Assembly: GCA_039184865.1 (NCBI GenBank) | Contig: JBCDAV010000007.1 | Coordinates: 142,339 to 206,338 of the forward strand | DNA length: 64,000 nt | Direction of reading: 5' to 3' | Origin: Thermohalobaculum sp039184865 | GTDB taxonomy: Bacteria > Pseudomonadota > Alphaproteobacteria > Rhodobacterales > Rhodobacteraceae | Shown here: piece after piece, positions 27,264 to 36,153 of the stretch | How the letters are laid out: the number at the start of each line of letters is the position of its first letter | Numbering within the stretch: position 1 is the first letter of the stretch | Translations under genes and position numbers: made by a program | The notes under the pieces: model-generated | Told to the model about the DNA's origin: nothing | Databases searched by the model: none | What the model saw: only the letters and a program-made list of their open reading frames with translations

Positions 27264-28345
27264 CCGTCGACTGCCCTGCGCTGGCGCAACTGATCGCGCC
27301 GGTCGAATTCGAGACGTTCATCGACGAATTCTGGCACCGGGATCTGCTGGTGCTCGATGATTGCAGTGTGCCGTTTTCCGGGATCGTGACAGCGGGCGAG
27401 ATCGATGCCTGTATCGCGCGCGATCCGCCCCATCTGACGCTGGCTGATGCAGGCTCGGGCGAGGGGCGTTTCAGCCTGAGCGGACCGGACGGACACATTG
27501 CGACGCTGGCGCGGTTTCAACAGGGCGCAACGCTCATCCTCGATCATGCGCAGCGGCAACTGCCCGGCCTTGGGCGTCTTTGTCGGAGGCCCGAAGCCGA
27601 ACTCGGATACGGGTGCCACGCCAACATCTACGTGACCCCGCCGGGCGGTCAGGGCTTCCCCATGCACGCCGACAAGACCGGCGCCTTTATCATGCAGATC
27701 GCCGGACAGAAGATCTGGCATGTCGAACAGGATGGGCGGGAACGGTCGTACGAGCTCCGCCCGGGCGCGCTTGCGTGGCTGCCGAAAGGGATGCCACACG
27801 CGGCGCGCGCAGGGTGTGGCGGCTCGATGCACGTCACCCTTGCGATTGCCGTTCCGTCCTGGAGCTCGATTGCCGGAGCCGGGGGCGGCGCGTTGGACGA
27901 ACCGTTGCCGCCCGGTTTCCACCGGATGTCAGACGATGTCCTTGTCGAGAGGTTGTCGCAGATCTGGGAGGGAGATGCCGAGGCCGCAGTGTCGGATGCC
28001 TTGCTCAGCCGTGCTGAGGTTTTCTCGCCCGACATGAGCGGACGGGTCACGGGCGCGCTGAGCACTCCCGAGATGACGCCGGAGACGCGGCTGCGCCCCC
28101 GCGATGACATAATCTGGAGGCTGGCCGACGTTGGCGATCAAGTCCGCCTCGTTTGCGGGCCGATCCGGCTGCTTGCCCCGGCAAAACTGGCATCTTTGCT
28201 GCGACAGTGTCTGACCCGTCCGGTCCGTATCGGTGATTTGAGTGATGCCGAGCCGTCCGAGGTCGCGGCGCTGGTTCGGAGCCTGCTTGCCAACGGCCTC
28301 GTGCATTGCGGTGATGCAGGTGATGACAGCGGAGCGTCCAGCTAG
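27260..28345 (+). CDS. JmjC/cupin-type 2-oxoglutarate Fe(II) oxygenase
   Basis: 361 aa from a GTG start that overlaps the leader-peptide stop. The iron-binding facial triad is visible: H136 and D138 in FPMHADKTG, and H180 in KGMPHAARAG. The arrangement (HxD, about 40 residues, His, within QIAGQKIWHV and PGALAWLPKG) fits the Cupin_4/ROX family. Members of that family, such as E. coli YcfD, hydroxylate ribosomal protein arginine. The C-terminal third looks like the helical winged region of ROX proteins. Coupling to a Gly-Gly-leader gene suggests a peptide hydroxylase rather than a ribosome modifier; that is inference. Confidence 0.75.
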   Translation: MTVDCPALAQLIAPVEFETFIDEFWHRDLLVLDDCSVPFSGIVTAGEIDACIARDPPHLTLADAGSGEGRFSLSGPDGHIATLARFQQGATLILDHAQRQLPGLGRLCRRPEAELGYGCHANIYVTPPGGQGFPMHADKTGAFIMQIAGQKIWHVEQDGRERSYELRPGALAWLPKGMPHAARAGCGGSMHVTLAIAVPSWSSIAGAGGGALDEPLPPGFHRMSDDVLVERLSQIWEGDAEAAVSDALLSRAEVFSPDMSGRVTGALSTPEMTPETRLRPRDDIIWRLADVGDQVRLVCGPIRLLAPAKLASLLRQCLTRPVRIGDLSDAEPSEVAALVRSLLANGLVHCGDAGDDSGASS

Positions 28346-28564
28346 CTCAGGATACTCGCCGGTTCGGCGCAGATCTCTTCTTAACTGAACCTCGACGGAA
28401 CGGCTCGGTGGATCGGCAGAGCCGCCAGATGGAAATCGCGCGCTCCTCTATTGCGCCTCACCGGCACCCACACGGCCTCCCCGTTAAAGAAGGGGTAAGG
28501 TCGCGGTGCGAGCCTCATCCAAGACTGCGCTTCACAGGCAGCGGAGACCTTTCAAGGGAACCCG

Positions 28565-29731
28565 ATGAGCTATTCGCTGGTCGAGCTGGGCCTCACGGAT
28601 GCGCCGCCCGAGGCCGCCTTCGACAATCTCACGGCGCTGGCGTCGGACGTCATCGATGCCGAAGTCGCGCTGGTGTCCGTCGTGGACTTCCAGAACGACC
28701 GGCAGTTCTTCAAGAGCCAGATCGGCCTGCCGGAGCCGTGGGCGTCGCGCCGGGAGACGCCGCTGACGCATTCGTTCTGCCAGCACGTGGTGTCGAACGA
28801 CGCACCGCTCATTGTCGAGAACGCGCCGCTGCACCCGCTCGTCAGGGACAACAGGGCAATCCCGGAGCTTGGCGTCATTAGCTATCTCGGCGTGCCGTTC
28901 CACCTGCCCTCGGGCCGGCCTGTCGGGGCGCTCTGCGTGATCGGCGGCGAGCCGCGCACCTGGGCCGCTCATGAGATCGAGCTGCTCAACCGATGTTCAG
29001 TCTGCGTCAGCGACGCGATCAGGCTGAAGATCGCAAAACTGGTGAGCGATCGCTTGCGGCAGGAGCATCGCGATTTCACCTACGCGCTCTCGCACGATCT
29101 GAAGTCTCCGATCAACACGCTGACGATGATACTGGATGAACTGACATCGGAAGCGCTTTGTCCGGGGGGCGATGCCGCGTCACTTCTGATCGACGCTGCA
29201 TCCGTGACCGGCCGCATGGGCGAACATATCGAAGGATTGATGTCCTATATCGAAACCATCGGTCGCGAGACCGCCATGGCCGATGTCGATCTGAGCGCCA
29301 TGACGGCCGAGATCCTGCAGGACCTGTCGGCAGAGATCAGGTGCGCTGGGGCCGAGGTGAGCGTCTCGCCACTGCCGGTCGTCTGCGGCGATCGCCTGCA
29401 GCTGCGCGTGGTTCTGCAGAACCTCATCGCCAACGCCCTGAAGTTTCGGCTGGGCGACCGGCCCTTGCAGGTCAGGGTGCGCGCCATCGACGAGCCGTAT
29501 GCCTGGAAGATCGACGTCGAAGACAACGGCATCGGGATCGCTGCCGAGAACTGCGAGAAGGTGTTCGGCCTGTTCTCGCGCCTGCACGTCAGCAACGAGT
29601 ATCCCGGGTCCGGCATCGGCCTGGCCCTGTGCCGGCGCGTTGCCGAAAATCACAGTGGAAACCTGTCCGTCGCTTCGGAAGCCGGCCGGGGATCCTGTTT
29701 TTCCCTCACATTGCCGAAGGGCCCGAAATGA
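28565..29731 (+). CDS. GAF-domain sensor histidine kinase
   Basis: 388 aa, soluble. A GAF domain covers about residues 20-150 and lacks an evident bilin-binding cysteine motif. HisKA follows with FTYALSHDLKSPINTL (H177), then an ATPase domain with NLIANALKF (N box), DNGIGIA (G1) and GSGIGLALCRR (G2). The kinase core is of the phytochrome-associated type. Its stop overlaps the start of the receiver gene by four bases (ATGA 29728-29731), so the receiver is its likely partner. RBS AAGGGA precedes ATG 28565. Confidence 0.9.
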   Translation: MSYSLVELGLTDAPPEAAFDNLTALASDVIDAEVALVSVVDFQNDRQFFKSQIGLPEPWASRRETPLTHSFCQHVVSNDAPLIVENAPLHPLVRDNRAIPELGVISYLGVPFHLPSGRPVGALCVIGGEPRTWAAHEIELLNRCSVCVSDAIRLKIAKLVSDRLRQEHRDFTYALSHDLKSPINTLTMILDELTSEALCPGGDAASLLIDAASVTGRMGEHIEGLMSYIETIGRETAMADVDLSAMTAEILQDLSAEIRCAGAEVSVSPLPVVCGDRLQLRVVLQNLIANALKFRLGDRPLQVRVRAIDEPYAWKIDVEDNGIGIAAENCEKVFGLFSRLHVSNEYPGSGIGLALCRRVAENHSGNLSVASEAGRGSCFSLTLPKGPK

Positions 29732-30141
29732 ACGAACTCACACCGATTCCAACGGCGATGCTGATCGACGACGAAAGCATCGATCAGAAGCTATATCGCC
29801 GGGTCATGGAGCGCTCCGGCCTCGTGGGGAACGTGATCGGATTCGTCTATCCTGACGAGGCGCTGGAGTTTCTGAAGCAGGATGATCGCCCGACGATCGA
29901 CGTGATCTTTCTCGATATCAACATGCCGCGCATGTCGGGTTTCGAGTTTCTCGAAGAGGCCGAGAAGCAGCTCGGGCCCGATTTCGCCCGAATGGTCGTT
30001 GTCATGCTGACGACCTCGCTGGCGGGGCAAGACCTCGAACGGGCACGCGGTTTCGATGTCGTGAAGGAGTATTTCAACAAGCCGCTGTCGCAGCATCACA
30101 TCGCCGAAACCGCAGAAATGCTTGCCCAGCTCAAGTCCTGA
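29728..30141 (+). CDS. Stand-alone response regulator receiver (Rcp1-like)
   Basis: 137 aa with one receiver domain. The acidic pocket is D14-D15, the phosphoacceptor is D63 in VIFLDINMPRMSGFEF, and FNKPLS supplies the conserved lysine. It has no output domain, like the phytochrome-linked Rcp regulators and other phosphorelay intermediates. It overlaps the upstream GAF kinase gene and is presumably phosphorylated by it. Confidence 0.9.
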   Translation: MNELTPIPTAMLIDDESIDQKLYRRVMERSGLVGNVIGFVYPDEALEFLKQDDRPTIDVIFLDINMPRMSGFEFLEEAEKQLGPDFARMVVVMLTTSLAGQDLERARGFDVVKEYFNKPLSQHHIAETAEMLAQLKS

Positions 30142-30248
30142 TTGCGTGCGAGTTTGAGCTAAAGGCAATGCAAGAAGTCGCGTGGAACCTCACGTTAACC
30201 AGCTGTGTTTCAAGGTAATTTATAAAAGCAACCTAGCCTCGATCTGGA

Positions 30249-31022
30249 ATGGGGCCCTGGAACACGCGTATGTCAAACCTGCCTGATCAGAACATCGAGA
30301 TGACGCTGCCGCAGGATGTCGCGCGGCAAGAGTTCGATGAGATCATCTACCACATCACGCATGACGTGAGAGCATCGCTGCGCGCGCTGAAGAGCCTGCC
30401 GGAATGGATTCGCGAGGAGCTCGAAGCGGATCGGACATCGTTGACGAGCGGTACGCATGACGCCTTGCTGATGATGGAAACCCATGCCCAGCGCGCCGAC
30501 CAGTTGCTGCTGGACCTGCTGACCTATTCGCGCGTGGGGCGGATTCGCGGCGATACTGGCGTTGTCGCACTTGGCAAGGCCGTCGAGACTGCAATCCAGA
30601 CCTCGGAGATCCCCGAGGATTTCTCTGTCGAGGTGGATCTGGGTGTACACGCGGTCGCCGGCGTGACCGAAGAATACGTCCTGCTGTTCATGACATTGCT
30701 GTCGAATGCCGTGAAACATCACGACATGGGCAAGGGCACGGTTACGATCACATCGACCCGGCAGGGCGGCGATCTGCTGATCTCCGTTGCCGATGACGGG
30801 CCGGGCATTGCCGAGCAGTACCGCGAGAAGGTCTTCGGCATGCTCGAGACCCTGAAGTCGCGGGACGATTGCGAGGGAAGCGGTCTCGGCCTGCCGATCG
30901 CGCGCAAGATCGTCGATCTCTACCAGGGTTCTGTCACGATCGCGGACCACCGTCCGGCGCGCGGCACACGCGTCGAGATCCGGCTTCCCGCGCATGTCGC
31001 CGTGCTGACTGCGGTCGGCTGA
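30249..31022 (+). CDS. Soluble sensor histidine kinase without a recognised input domain
   Basis: About 250 aa; ATG 30249 or ATG 30270 are both possible, neither with a strong ribosome binding site. The HisKA segment IIYHITHDVRASLRAL carries the phosphoacceptor histidine (H31 counted from 30270). The ATPase domain has LLSNAVKHHD (N box), DDGPGIAEQ (G1) and GSGLGLPIARK (G2). No PAS, GAF or membrane segment precedes it, so it probably takes its signal from a partner protein. Third gene in the kinase/receiver cluster. Confidence 0.85.
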   Translation: MGPWNTRMSNLPDQNIEMTLPQDVARQEFDEIIYHITHDVRASLRALKSLPEWIREELEADRTSLTSGTHDALLMMETHAQRADQLLLDLLTYSRVGRIRGDTGVVALGKAVETAIQTSEIPEDFSVEVDLGVHAVAGVTEEYVLLFMTLLSNAVKHHDMGKGTVTITSTRQGGDLLISVADDGPGIAEQYREKVFGMLETLKSRDDCEGSGLGLPIARKIVDLYQGSVTIADHRPARGTRVEIRLPAHVAVLTAVG

Positions 31023-31069
31023 AACCTCCAGCGTCCTATTAGTACCGAGAGCCAAAAGGGGAAACGACC

Positions 31070-32251
31070 ATGACCGCAGCGCTCAGGATCTGCACGTCAG
31101 AGAATCCCGACTCGGAATTCAACGGCGACGGTCTGCCGGTGGAACGGATTTCGGTCCTGTTGATGGATGACAGCGCATTTGACCGCAAGGCCATCGCACG
31201 CATCGCGCGCCGGTCGCATTTCGAGATCGAGCTGCACGAGACGTCTTCTGTTGCCGAGACGCGCGCATTGCTCACCGCGCAGGCGCCCGACATCGTCTTT
31301 CTGGATTTCCGTGTCCCGGACGGCGACGGGATCGACCTCGCGCGGGAAATCTCCAGCGGTCTGTTCCAGTGCGCACCGCCCGTCGTCATCGTGACCGGGG
31401 AAGGCGACGAGGGCACTGCGGCGCGGTCCCTGCGCAGCGGCGCTGTCGATTATCTCGCCAAGGATGCCCTGACGCAGAAGGATTTCGATGACGCGGTGGT
31501 TCATGCGTTGGCGTCGCGCACGCGCTCGGCCGGATCCCAGAACCCTGAGATGCTGGCCCTGCAGGAGGAACTGACAGCACTGCGTGCCAAGGCGCAGGTG
31601 AACATGAACATGGCGAAGTCCTACCTGATGCCAATGGCGCAATACGCCTGGCAATCGGTGACGAAGATGCCTTGCGACGTACGGGCGTCTGAGGTGCCTA
31701 GGCTGCGCAAGGTGACCGAGCGGTTGACGGGTTTTCTCGATGAAACGCTGGTGCACGCCGAGACCGCATGCCGCGATCTGCCGGTCGATCAGGTCGATCT
31801 GTTCGAAGTTGCCGAACTCGCCGTCGCGTCCTCCGCCGATTTCAGGAATTGCGTGCGGATCGGCCCGCGCAATCAGTTTCCGGTCATCATGGCGAACTGG
31901 TCGCAGGTTCTGATGCTGGTCAACGAGCTCTGCCGAGAGGCCGTGCTGAGCGTGCCGAAGGGCACATCGCCCAAGGTCTCGATCGATTGCGCGCAGGACC
32001 CGAACGGCAATCCTGTCCTGTGCGTCACGGATAACGGCATTTCGCTTGAGGAGCGGCAGGCTAGCCTGGCGCGGCTTGCCAAGTCGACCGGAAGCGCATC
32101 GGTGCCCGAACCGCAGGATCGTCCGTTTGCAATGTCGCTCTGCCAAAAACTGGCCGAACTCATGGGCGGACAGCTCAGGGTTCGGGATGCGGACGCTGGC
32201 GGGTGCACGACCATGGTCAGACTCTCGATGACGAATTCGACCCGGCACTGA
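31070..32251 (+). CDS. Receiver domain fused to a degenerate histidine-kinase module
   Basis: 393 aa. Residues about 25-150 form a receiver with D33-D34 and phosphoacceptor D79 in IVFLDFRVPDGDG. The C-terminal part follows a coiled-coil-like linker and resembles HisKA plus ATPase, but the phosphoacceptor histidine is not present (the corresponding stretch reads MAQYAWQSV). NELCREAV and DNGIS are weak N and G1 boxes, and no glycine-rich G2 box is seen. It may bind but not phosphorylate partners. RBS AAAGGGGAA precedes ATG 31070. Part of the same signalling cluster. Confidence 0.75.
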   Translation: MTAALRICTSENPDSEFNGDGLPVERISVLLMDDSAFDRKAIARIARRSHFEIELHETSSVAETRALLTAQAPDIVFLDFRVPDGDGIDLAREISSGLFQCAPPVVIVTGEGDEGTAARSLRSGAVDYLAKDALTQKDFDDAVVHALASRTRSAGSQNPEMLALQEELTALRAKAQVNMNMAKSYLMPMAQYAWQSVTKMPCDVRASEVPRLRKVTERLTGFLDETLVHAETACRDLPVDQVDLFEVAELAVASSADFRNCVRIGPRNQFPVIMANWSQVLMLVNELCREAVLSVPKGTSPKVSIDCAQDPNGNPVLCVTDNGISLEERQASLARLAKSTGSASVPEPQDRPFAMSLCQKLAELMGGQLRVRDADAGGCTTMVRLSMTNSTRH

Positions 32252-32375
32252 CGGGATCTCTGGGATCAAGGAGGTTCGGTGGCGCCTTGCCCGTCCTCGC
32301 GCCCGGCCAACGCACATTTCGTCTCGGCCTCTTCCGAGCAATTCGATTTTAACGACAACCCGCGAAAGAGCATAA

Positions 32376-33533
32376 ATGGCGAGTATTTCGGCAATCGCGC
32401 ATGACGAGAACGCTGCGTCCTCCGGGCAGTGGCAACTGGAGTCGTTTCTCCAGAAGGTGACGGTGATCGTCCCCAGCGTGATCTACGTCTTCAATCAGAA
32501 GACCCAGAGCAACGAGTACTCGAACCGTTCGCTCGGCGTCGCCATGGGATACTCCGCCGCCGAGGTTCAGGAGATGGGCGCAAACCTTATGCCCAAAGTG
32601 TGCCATCCGGATGATCTTCCCGCGATCGCCACGCATTTCGCAAACATTCGGGCCATGCAGGATGGCGACATTCTGCAGCTCGAGTACCGCATGCGCCACA
32701 AGGAGGGGCACTGGGTCTGGTTGCTCTCTTACGACACTGTCTTCGACAGGGACGACGACGGCAATGTCCTGCGCCATATCGGAGTTGCCACCGATATCAC
32801 GGCCCAGAAGGAAGCGGAAATGCGGGCCGTGGCGGACAAGCGGCAGGCCGATATCGCCAATGAGGAATTGCGCGCGCTTTCCTATTCGCTTTCGCACGAT
32901 CTGAAAGCGCCGACCAATACGCTCCGGGTCCTGCTGAACGAGCTGTCCGATCACCACGGGTCATCGATCGGAAAAGAGGAAAAAGAGCTGGTCAGTCTCT
33001 CGCTGCAAACCGTGGCGAACATGGAGACGCTGATCGAGAACGTTCTGCACTATACCAACGTCGTCGGTCGCGAGTTCGAGAAGGAAGCTGTCTGCCTGAA
33101 GCAGGTCGTCCACGGCGCCGTCGCCAGCCTCGACGACGAGATCCGCGAAAGTCGCGCCGAGATCATGGTTGCTGAACTGCCTTCGATTCTCGGCAATCCG
33201 GCGCTGCTGGAAGTTCTTTTCCGCAACCTGCTCGGCAATGCGCTGAAGTTCCGCGAACCGACGACCGCACCCAGGGTCTCGGTCGATTGCGCTGAAGTTG
33301 CCGACAACGAGATCAAGGTGTCAGTTCTCGACAACGGGATCGGTGTTCCCGCTGAGGCGCAAGAGCGGATCTTCAAGCTGTTCCAGCGGCTGCACATGAA
33401 AGAGGACTATCCGGGCACAGGTCTCGGACTGACCGTCTGCCGACGGATCGCGGTGGCACATGGCGGCGACATTACGGTCGAACCAGCGCCTGACGGAGGC
33501 TCTGTTTTCGCGGTAACGCTCAACACCGAATAG
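32376..33533 (+). CDS. PAS-domain sensor histidine kinase
   Basis: 385 aa, soluble. A PAS-3 type domain plus PAC covers residues about 20-150 (VIYVFNQKTQSNEYSNRS; HIGVATDITAQKEAE). HisKA has LSYSLSHDLKAPTNTL with H174. The ATPase domain shows NLLGNALKF, DNGIGVP and GTGLGLTVCRR. The kinase core is close in sequence style to the GAF kinase at 28565, suggesting shared descent. It ends the five-gene cluster; the gap before it is about 125 bp. Confidence 0.9.
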   Translation: MASISAIAHDENAASSGQWQLESFLQKVTVIVPSVIYVFNQKTQSNEYSNRSLGVAMGYSAAEVQEMGANLMPKVCHPDDLPAIATHFANIRAMQDGDILQLEYRMRHKEGHWVWLLSYDTVFDRDDDGNVLRHIGVATDITAQKEAEMRAVADKRQADIANEELRALSYSLSHDLKAPTNTLRVLLNELSDHHGSSIGKEEKELVSLSLQTVANMETLIENVLHYTNVVGREFEKEAVCLKQVVHGAVASLDDEIRESRAEIMVAELPSILGNPALLEVLFRNLLGNALKFREPTTAPRVSVDCAEVADNEIKVSVLDNGIGVPAEAQERIFKLFQRLHMKEDYPGTGLGLTVCRRIAVAHGGDITVEPAPDGGSVFAVTLNTE

Positions 33534-33678
33534 TTGGGTGCAGCCGGAAGGCTGCCGAGTTAGTCAGAGGAACACGGGAGCATTCGTGTAAGGCACGTTA
33601 CTAGCGGGCGCCTTTTATCGGCTCACCATCTGCCAGAAGATCGCGTCTCGGCGGCGAGACCAACCGCGAACCTTTTGA

Positions 33679-34719
33679 TCAGCCCTCAAAAACTTCGGGC
33701 ACAGCGGCACCCGCCCCAGGCTCGAGCCAATCCGGTGTCGGAAGTCCCTTGTCGCGCAGGAAGGACGGGTTGAAGAGCTTCGACTGGTAGCGTGATCCGT
33801 AATCGCAGAGAATTGTCACGATGGTCTTTCCCGGGCCGAGTTCCTTGGCGAGCCGGATCGCGCCGGCGACGTTGATCCCGCTGCTGAGGCCCATGCAAAG
33901 ACCCTCCTCCTGCAGCAGGTCGAAGACGATGGGAATGCCCTCGGCATCGGGGATCTGGAACGGGTGGTCGATCTCGAGGCCTTCGAGGTTCGCGGTGATG
34001 CGGCCCTGACCGATACCCTCGGAGATCGAGCCGCCCTCGGCCTTGAGGCTGCCGTGCGCGTAGTAGTGCCAGAGGGCGGCCCCCATCGGATCGGCGAGAC
34101 CGATCTGCACACCGGGTTTGCGCTCGCGCAACGCCGCTGCCGTCCCGGCGAGCGTGCCGCCGGACCCCACCGCGCAGATGAAACCGTCGACGCCACCCTG
34201 CGTTTGCTCGAAAATCTCGGGACCGGTCGAGTCGATGTGGGCCTGCCGGTTGGCGACGTTATCGAACTGATTGGCCCAGATCGCGCCGTTCGGCTCGGTC
34301 TCGTTCAGCTTGGCAGCGAGACGTCCCGAGTATTTCACGTAGTTGTCCGGGTTCTTGTAGGGCTTGGCCGGAACCTCAACCAGCGTGGCGCCGGCCAGCC
34401 GAAGCATGTCCTTCTTCTCCTGGCTCTGCGTCTCTGGGATGACGATCACCGATTTGAAGCCCATCGCCGCGCCGACCAGCGAGAGGCCGATACCCGTGTT
34501 GCCCGCGGTGCCCTCGACAATCGTCCCGCCCGGGCGCAATTGCCCCTTGGCGACGGCATCCATGATGATCCACTTCGCTGCCCGGTCCTTGACCGACTGG
34601 CCGGGGTTGAGAAACTCAGCCTTGCCGAGAATTTCGCACCCGGTCAGTTCCGACGCCTTGCGAAGCCTGATCAGCGGTGTGTTTCCGACAGCTTCCGGCA
34701 GATCCTTGTAGATGCGCAT
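33679..34719 (-). CDS. cysK: Cysteine synthase A
   Basis: 346 aa PLP enzyme that makes cysteine from O-acetylserine and sulfide. NPGQSVKDRAAKW holds the PLP lysine (K44), GTAGNTGIGL is the substrate/PLP loop and GSGGTLAGTA the phosphate-binding loop. ATG 34719 has a GGGAG site; an in-frame TTG 15 bp upstream is less likely. Length fits the alphaproteobacterial CysK form, longer than the 320-residue enteric enzyme. Confidence 0.93.
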   Translation of the reverse strand: MRIYKDLPEAVGNTPLIRLRKASELTGCEILGKAEFLNPGQSVKDRAAKWIIMDAVAKGQLRPGGTIVEGTAGNTGIGLSLVGAAMGFKSVIVIPETQSQEKKDMLRLAGATLVEVPAKPYKNPDNYVKYSGRLAAKLNETEPNGAIWANQFDNVANRQAHIDSTGPEIFEQTQGGVDGFICAVGSGGTLAGTAAALRERKPGVQIGLADPMGAALWHYYAHGSLKAEGGSISEGIGQGRITANLEGLEIDHPFQIPDAEGIPIVFDLLQEEGLCMGLSSGINVAGAIRLAKELGPGKTIVTILCDYGSRYQSKLFNPSFLRDKGLPTPDWLEPGAGAAVPEVFEG

Positions 34720-34798
34720 GATCCCCGCTCCCAAGAAGTGAATTAGTGTAAGCGCCAGTTAGATTGCACAGGTCATCTGCGCAACCCGACCGTCGCGG

Positions 34799-35929
34799 CT
34801 AAGTCCAGAGTGTGCGCAATCGATCACGGTTCTGCGCAATCCAGAGCAGGCTCAGGATCGCCGGGCCATTGTTGATCTCGCCCGTGCCGATCGCCGAGAG
34901 CGCATCGTCCAATGTCACCGTGAACGCGCGGATATCCTCGTCCTCTCCTGGGAGCCCGAACAAACCGCCTTTGTCCGCCAGATCCGCCTCGGCGACGAAC
35001 GAGGTCAGATGTTCGGCCGCGAAACCCGGCGTCGAATAGTAGGCGGCGATCTGCTCGAAGCGACCGAGGGTCAATCCGGCCTCTTCCGCGGCCTCGCGCC
35101 GGGCCGCTGCCTCGGCATCGAGTTCCTTGTCGATCCGTCCGGCAATCGCTTCGATCGCCCAAGGACAGGCGTCGCCGCGCGCGAACATCGGCGCGCGAAA
35201 CTGTTCGATCAGCAGCACTTCGTCGCGAGCCGCGTCGTAGGGTACGACCGTGACAGCGTCGCCTGAGGTGATCACGGTGCGCAGGACTTCCTCGGACCAG
35301 CCGCCGTCAAAGCGGCGATGCCGCAGGCGATGCTCCTCCAAAGCGAAGTAGCGGGTGTAGGGCCGCCCGATGTCGAGCGATTGGACATCGGCGGCTTCTC
35401 GGTGCGGGCGCAAGGCGCCTGTCGCGGGTGTTTCCGACCGCGCGCGGGCGCGCATCACGGCACGGATCTTGATGCCGTCCCAGATGTCGTCGATCCGCTC
35501 GACCGGCGTGATGTCGATGTGCGCCATGAGTTCGCGGGCAACTTCAAGCGCCACGGGTTGAGAAGCACGCTGCCAGGATTGGAAATCCCATGGCTCGTCC
35601 TGCGAGGCCAGTTTCTCGCGCGACCCGAAATAAACCGCGTCGACCGGCCCGGCATCCGTCTCGACGACAATCGGGTCGAGCCCGTATTCGGCTTCTTCGA
35701 AATAGATCAGCCGCCTGAGATCGGCGTCGTTCAGATTGTGCACAAGAATACCGTCTGCCCGGTTCCCTGCCTTTTCCGCGAGGAAGGGATAGTCCTCATC
35801 CTTCACGGTGAGCGCGAGCCGCCCCGGTGCGGCAGCGGTAACCAGATCGCCCGAGGCGACCGGGCGGCCGAGCACGATTTCGAGCAACGCGCGGTCCCGC
35901 AGCGAGCCAAAGAAAAAGACTGGTTTCAT
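34799..35929 (-). CDS. GGCT-like domain fused to an ADP-ribose pyrophosphatase-type Nudix hydrolase
   Basis: 376 aa with two domains. Residues 1 to about 110 look like a gamma-glutamylcyclotransferase-like (AIG2) fold: FFFGSLRDRALLEIVLG at the N-terminus. Residues about 185-376 are a Nudix domain with RREAAEEAGLTLG and upstream AIEAIAGRID. The first Nudix glutamate position is Leu with Glu one residue earlier. EQFRAP and STPGFAAEH resemble ADP-ribose pyrophosphatases. Probable role: clearing ADP-ribose or related nucleoside diphosphate sugars. The fusion occurs in Rhodobacterales, but the job of the first domain is unknown. Confidence 0.8.
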   Translation of the reverse strand: MKPVFFFGSLRDRALLEIVLGRPVASGDLVTAAAPGRLALTVKDEDYPFLAEKAGNRADGILVHNLNDADLRRLIYFEEAEYGLDPIVVETDAGPVDAVYFGSREKLASQDEPWDFQSWQRASQPVALEVARELMAHIDITPVERIDDIWDGIKIRAVMRARARSETPATGALRPHREAADVQSLDIGRPYTRYFALEEHRLRHRRFDGGWSEEVLRTVITSGDAVTVVPYDAARDEVLLIEQFRAPMFARGDACPWAIEAIAGRIDKELDAEAAARREAAEEAGLTLGRFEQIAAYYSTPGFAAEHLTSFVAEADLADKGGLFGLPGEDEDIRAFTVTLDDALSAIGTGEINNGPAILSLLWIAQNRDRLRTLWT

Positions 35930-36153
35930 GGCGGCGGCGGCTCCGAAGGGTCAGACCGGACGCCATCTAGCGCTGGCGACAGGCGAGCGCGACATCTTTC
36001 TTGAACCGCGCCACTTTTCCGCAGGGTGAACACGATCCCGCCTTCTCGGCATTTTCTGCGGGGGATGATGCAGTATATTGCCTTGGCGAGTGATCCAATC
36101 TGTCAACCGCGACGTACACTTCAGCAAAACCTGTTTCGGAGTAAAGACGCCTA

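Noticed and set aside
28565..30141. Bacteriophytochrome/Rcp photoreceptor operon
   Set aside because: The kinase core and receiver fit, but the input is a short GAF domain with no evident PAS-GAF-PHY layout or bilin-binding cysteine.
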